From CAYPFY01 sp964410105 (GTDB lineage Bacteria; Bacteroidota; Ignavibacteria; UBA10030; SZUA-254), in assembly GCA_964410105.1 (NCBI GenBank), contig CAYPFY010000019.1, positions 5,033 to 69,032 on the forward strand: a stretch of DNA of 64,000 nt. Direction: 5' to 3'. The position numbers and the translations under genes are program-made. Below, piece by piece: positions 60,413 through 64,000 of the stretch; within the stretch, counting starts at the first letter, position 1, and every line of letters starts with the position of its first letter. The notes under the pieces were generated by a model. It made no database searches, was not told the DNA's origin, and worked only from the letters and a program-made list of their open reading frames with translations.

Positions 60413-61918
60413 ATGTTGCAAGAAATTAAGCGGCTGACGTCCGATACCGCGATCTATGGTATCAGCACCATCCTCGGTCGATTTCTTAATTTTCTGCTGG
60501 TTCCGTTCTATACGCATGTTTTCGCAGCGGGCCAGTATGGGATCGTCGCCTACGTTTATTCATTGATAGCATTTGTTACCGTTGTCTATTCCTATGGGCT
60601 CGAGTCGGCGTTTTTCAAGTATTCCACGTCGCTTGAAATCGGGAATTCGAAGGAAAATTTCTCTACTCCCTTCTTTTCGCTTGTCAGCTCATCGATTGTT
60701 TTTTCGCTTCTAATTACAGTTTTTTCCACGCCCCTCGCCCGGCTCATCGATATTCCCCCCCCGCACGTTTCTGTCATCCGCTATGCCGCCTGGATTCTGG
60801 CATTCGACGCTATGGCCATTATCCCGTTTGCCGCGCTGCGGATTGAAAGGAAACCAAAGCTTTTTGCCACAATTAAATTCTTGAATATTGCGCTCAATGT
60901 CCTTCTGAATTTTCTGCTCGTGTTCAGGATGGGGATCGAGGGGGTTTTCCTGAGCGGCCTCATAGCCTCGGTGCTGACTCTTACGTTTCTGACCCCCACG
61001 ATCGTACGCCAGATCATTCCGAGCTTCAATAGCTACCTCTGGAAGGCGCTTTTGAGATTTGCCCTGCCGTTTGTCCCGGCCGGGCTCGGCGCCGTAGCCG
61101 TGCAGGTGATCGACCGCCCCATCCTGAGGGCTTTGACGAATGATTCGACGGTCGGCATCTATCAGGCGAATTACCGCCTGGGAATTTTTATGATGCTGAT
61201 CGTTTCCATGTACGACTATGCCTGGCGCCCCTTTTATTTCTCGGTCTCCCGGGAACATAACGCAAAGGAGATCTTCGCCCGGGTGCTTACCTACCTCGTC
61301 GGGTTCATGTCAGCCATCTTTCTCTTTCTCACGTTTTTTATAGAAGATTTTGCGAGGATCAGTATTTTCGGCCGGAATATCATCGGACCCGGTTACTGGA
61401 GCGGCCTCCATATCGTGCCGGTCGTCCTCGCCGGGTATGTTTTCCTCGGGATTCATTCAAATCTTTCGGCAGGGATCTATATAGAGAAGAAAACTCAGTA
61501 CGCCGCCCCCGTGACGTTTGCCGGGGCGCTCGTCAATGTCGTGGCTAACTATCTGCTGATCCCCTCGATGGGGATGATGGGCGCAGCCTGGGCGACTTTT
61601 CTTGCCTATCTGGTGATGGCCCTGCTGATGTACGGGGTCAGCCGCCGAGTGTATCCGGTTCATTATGAACTGTCGCGAATAGGTAAGATTCTGATTGCCG
61701 TCGCCATCGTTCTGCTTCTATACTATATTCCCCCCGTCGAGATGCTTTCCTACTCCCACGCCGCATCGCTTTCGTATAAGATCGTACTGCTCTTTCTGTT
61801 TTTGTTGCTGATGTACTGGATGAATTTTTTCAATGTCCGGGAGCTTGCCCTGATCAGGAGCTTTGCGTCAAAGGTGTCGATGACCGGGACCGAACCGCCC
61901 TCCGAGGACCAGGGCTGA
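60413..61918 (+). CDS. Second Wzx-type polysaccharide flippase
   Basis: This 501-residue protein has about fourteen hydrophobic segments and matches the polysaccharide_synt (MOP) family, opening with LTSDTAIYGISTILGRFLNFL and VPFYTHVFAAGQYGIVAYV. It follows nadC directly (ATG 60413 next to the nadC stop). It differs from the first flippase at 42545 in length and sequence. Whether it serves a second glycan or the same one is unknown. Confidence 0.86.
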   Translation: MLQEIKRLTSDTAIYGISTILGRFLNFLLVPFYTHVFAAGQYGIVAYVYSLIAFVTVVYSYGLESAFFKYSTSLEIGNSKENFSTPFFSLVSSSIVFSLLITVFSTPLARLIDIPPPHVSVIRYAAWILAFDAMAIIPFAALRIERKPKLFATIKFLNIALNVLLNFLLVFRMGIEGVFLSGLIASVLTLTFLTPTIVRQIIPSFNSYLWKALLRFALPFVPAGLGAVAVQVIDRPILRALTNDSTVGIYQANYRLGIFMMLIVSMYDYAWRPFYFSVSREHNAKEIFARVLTYLVGFMSAIFLFLTFFIEDFARISIFGRNIIGPGYWSGLHIVPVVLAGYVFLGIHSNLSAGIYIEKKTQYAAPVTFAGALVNVVANYLLIPSMGMMGAAWATFLAYLVMALLMYGVSRRVYPVHYELSRIGKILIAVAIVLLLYYIPPVEMLSYSHAASLSYKIVLLFLFLLLMYWMNFFNVRELALIRSFASKVSMTGTEPPSEDQG

Positions 61919-62274
61919 TTCTTGAGCATTATCACGAAGGATTTCTGGTAGTATCACAGTTTGGCTCTGCGAACGAAGCCACCTCCTCAATGGTCCGACG
62001 CTTTGGCGACAAGTCTGGGGCCTGAGGGGTGACCTGGACTTGAAGAACTAGCCAAAATCAAAAAGGCGCGCGATGCCTGTCAGCGCCTCAAGCAACGGGG
62101 GTCGGGTTCGATAATGAGAGCAGCCCTAAAGATCACGTTATGAGAACTAATGTTCGCCCTTTTGCAGTGTTAGAATATGAAGTTCCGTGTGAACACGCAT
62201 TATAGCAACAACCAACCTTAGACTATACTCTCCGCCTGCTGTCGCCGAGAACTATTAGGCGATCCAACCGCTTA
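61919..62274. other. Gene-free stretch before the AbiE pair
   Basis: This 356-base gap has no supported gene. Starting near 62040 a short open frame of about 36 codons (GLEELAKIKKARDACQRLKQ and on to a stop near 62143) has coding-like amino-acid content. It lacks a start and could be a remnant. The composition becomes more AT-rich toward the AbiEi gene, suggesting the boundary of a transferred segment. No tRNA or clear attachment repeat was found. Confidence 0.45.
62186..62197. promoter_or_regulatory. Inverted repeat upstream of AbiEi, candidate operator
   Basis: CGTGT (62186-62190) and ACACG (62193-62197) form a 12-base inverted repeat with a two-base centre. AbiEi antitoxins of other systems repress their operon by binding inverted repeats upstream, so this is a candidate. 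Its short length makes chance occurrence likely. Confidence 0.25.
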
Positions 62275-63213
62275 GTGTTAAGTCCCCTCTTCTCACAATC
62301 AAGAGAACTTGCATTTGATAAATATATTATGCACATTCTTAGTGAATCGCTAAGAACATGCATATATATTTCGTGTAAGAAATTGGTGAAAAAAAGAACA
62401 TTATCAGGAAACGAAGCTAAGCTTATCCTTCAGCTTGAATGGAATAACGTATTGTTCCTGAACGTTCGAATGATCCAGAAACTCTTGAGATGCTCAAAGA
62501 GCTATGCCTACTTTATAGCGCATACTCTTATTAAGAAGGGATGGATGGAGCCCCTTGGAAAGGGACACTACGTGCTCATTGAAGCAAAGAGGGGGTACAA
62601 GAAGCTTGCTCCGAGAATGTCCCCCTATATGATAACAAGGGCTTTGAAGCAGCCTTACTATCTCGGATATCTATCGGCGGCATATCATCACCATCTTACC
62701 ACCCAGCTTCCCCGAGTTCTTCATGTTGTTGTTCAGCGTCAGCAGCGTCCGTTAACATTCAAGCACGTCACAGTGCAATTCGTTACGGTCACCAAGAAGA
62801 AGTTTTTGGGGTATGAAAAGACGAAGATCGACAATGAAGAGGTTGTCGTTTCTGACCTGGAAAAAACACTTCTGGATTCTCTCGACAGACCGGAGTTGGT
62901 AGGTGGAATCGAAGCCGTTGCGAGATTCATTCTCCTTTCAAGCCCCAGAACACGTTTTGACAAGCTTCTTTTCTATGCCAAACACATGGGGAACCGGGCC
63001 CTCGCCGTTCGTCTGGGTTACCTCCTTGATGTCCTGCGTGTCCCCGATGTGCCCAAATCCGTCCGAATGACACTCCACGAATACGTGAATCAGATTTCTG
63101 CTCCACTGGGCGAAGTGAAACGGTGGGGTAAGAGAGGCAAAGTAAATTCTGACTGGAATATTATTGAAAATGTTCCGCTTCGATCTCTCAGGGCTGAGCT
63201 CGAGATAAAATAG
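62275..63213 (+). CDS. AbiEi-family type IV antitoxin
   Basis: This 312-residue protein has an N-terminal winged helix-like segment (about 60-105; MIQKLLRCSKSYAYFIAHTL). A C-terminal AbiEi domain follows (about 110-260; MSPYMITRALKQPYYLGYLS, VVVSDLEKTLLDSLDRPELV). AbiEi-type proteins antagonise the AbiEii toxin without a direct contact in known type IV pairs. The start is GTG 62275 or the in-frame ATG 62329. Codon and base use are AT-richer than in the rest of the window, suggesting transfer. It adjoins the toxin gene without a gap. Confidence 0.82.
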   Translation: MLSPLFSQSRELAFDKYIMHILSESLRTCIYISCKKLVKKRTLSGNEAKLILQLEWNNVLFLNVRMIQKLLRCSKSYAYFIAHTLIKKGWMEPLGKGHYVLIEAKRGYKKLAPRMSPYMITRALKQPYYLGYLSAAYHHHLTTQLPRVLHVVVQRQQRPLTFKHVTVQFVTVTKKKFLGYEKTKIDNEEVVVSDLEKTLLDSLDRPELVGGIEAVARFILLSSPRTRFDKLLFYAKHMGNRALAVRLGYLLDVLRVPDVPKSVRMTLHEYVNQISAPLGEVKRWGKRGKVNSDWNIIENVPLRSLRAELEIK

Positions 63214-63981
63214 ATGATTGAAGATAAGTTCATCGACCTCTACGCTGCTAATGCGAGAATTCCCGTCGGCATTGCCCGGCAGGAAATCATATTGACTTAC
63301 GCGCTTGCCTTGCTGAACAAGAACCGATTGCTTGAACGTCTGGCGTTCAAAGGCGGAACCTGCCTTCGGAAAGTGTTCTTTGGGAAACAATACCGTTTTT
63401 CGGAAGACCTCGACTTTACCGCCTTGAGCAGAGCAAATCCAGAATCACTCCTGCGGGACGTGCGAAAAGCGTTTTTCTCCCCATTTCATGACATTACTTT
63501 TCTGGAGGTGAAGAGATCGGAACGAATTACTCCCGGTGGAATTGGAATACAATTCGAATATCGGACGGCGTCAGCGACTGGAGCATTTGACTTCGAAGCC
63601 AGCTTTCGTGCAGAACCGATTCTGGCCGTAACTCAGAAATCTCTTCAGAGCCAGTCGTATCATAAACACCTCGAGGTTGCAATTCCGGAAGTTCAGGCGT
63701 TGACCTTCGAAGAAATTGTGTCGGAGAAAATGCGAGCAACGTTCCAACGTACTCGACCAAGAGACGTCTATGACCTGTACTTTTGTTTCCAGAAACCTCT
63801 GAACCTTCGACAACTCAAAGGTCTGGTTTTGGTGAAGTGTTGGCAAGTTAGGGATCCGTTCAACATTGATCGATTCATTGAGAATCTTCGATCGACAAGG
63901 TACAATTGGGCAGAGTTGGATAATTTACTTCCTAAGGGAGCTCGTCGAGTAAATATCAATAGTTGTGGAAAATATTTTTAA
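63214..63981 (+). CDS. AbiEii-family nucleotidyltransferase toxin
   Basis: This 255-residue protein belongs to the AbiEii/DUF1814 nucleotidyltransferases. It has the motif GGTCLRK (about 47-53), the acidic pair in RFSEDLDF (61-68), and the later helical motif EEIVSEKMRATFQR followed by RPRDVYDLYF. Known members block growth by modifying tRNA or GTP-dependent targets, so it acts as an abortive-infection-type toxin. ATG 63214 abuts the antitoxin stop. The gene is complete and ends just before the window edge. Confidence 0.85.
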   Translation: MIEDKFIDLYAANARIPVGIARQEIILTYALALLNKNRLLERLAFKGGTCLRKVFFGKQYRFSEDLDFTALSRANPESLLRDVRKAFFSPFHDITFLEVKRSERITPGGIGIQFEYRTASATGAFDFEASFRAEPILAVTQKSLQSQSYHKHLEVAIPEVQALTFEEIVSEKMRATFQRTRPRDVYDLYFCFQKPLNLRQLKGLVLVKCWQVRDPFNIDRFIENLRSTRYNWAELDNLLPKGARRVNINSCGKYF

Positions 63982-64000
63982 GCGGCTCTCCGTACCTTTG

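Overview
The window comes from a Gram-negative bacterium of the Bacteroidota/Chlorobiota (FCB) group, most likely an Ignavibacteria- or Kapabacteria-like lineage. The evidence is a full-length type IX secretion translocon (SprA), a PorX-type response regulator with a PglZ domain, a BatA-E operon behind MoxR, lipid A genes, and two upstream regions that match the Bacteroidota promoter pattern TTTG/TTG-N19-20-TAnnTTTG. Shine-Dalgarno sequences are rare, TTG and GTG starts are common, and many genes overlap by 4 bases. The DNA is moderately GC-rich by eye except for the last 2 kb. No tRNA, rRNA, CRISPR array, prophage or insertion sequence was recognised.

Layout. (1) 1-589, minus: 5' part of an LptF/LptG permease gene. 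(2) 853-12374, plus: sprA, porX, tsaE, tsaB, accD and an arginase-family gene. (3) 12402-19622, plus: an envelope cluster of a TonB-like protein, a barrel protein with two OmpA-like domains, a 1000-residue TPR protein and a plug-less outer-membrane barrel. (4) 19619-24825, plus: panC, a single-domain GlmU-like uridylyltransferase, a small secreted unknown, a LytR_C protein, rsfS, argS and a DUF1697 gene. (5) 24872-28726, minus: lpxB, an MsbA-like ABC exporter and a lipid A-type acyltransferase whose catalytic acid is replaced. (6) 28925-37003, plus: moxR, DUF58, a short BatD-like gene, then batA, batB, batC, batD and batE.

(7) 37197-58031, plus: a long surface-polysaccharide locus. It holds rfbB, an SLBB export protein, Wzz, a Wzy/WaaL-type polymerase or ligase, a flippase, six glycosyltransferases (one of them the fusion below), two methyltransferases, a DUF3473-type polysaccharide deacetylase, a WcaJ/WbaP-type initiating phosphoglycosyltransferase, a Wzi-like outer-membrane protein and a GT39/DPM1 pair. 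It ends with a fusion of a GT2 glycosyltransferase to a degenerate phosphoglycosyltransferase. (8) 58034-61918, plus: accA, a YbgC thioesterase, a 59-residue Trm112-like protein, nadC and a second flippase. (9) 61919-63981: a gene-free stretch and an AbiEi/AbiEii toxin-antitoxin pair in AT-richer DNA, probably acquired by transfer.

The genes fit an organism that invests heavily in its envelope. Lipid A and Lpt genes build the outer membrane, the EPS/O-antigen locus builds and exports a glycan, and T9SS secretes proteins that in related bacteria are anchored to such glycans. The TonB/OmpA/TPR/barrel cluster links inner membrane, peptidoglycan and outer membrane. The most unusual items are the GT2-dead phosphoglycosyltransferase fusion, the barrel-OmpA-Ig-OmpA protein, the acyltransferase lacking its H(X4)E acid, the short BatD paralogue and the XrtA-like deacetylase without a visible exosortase.
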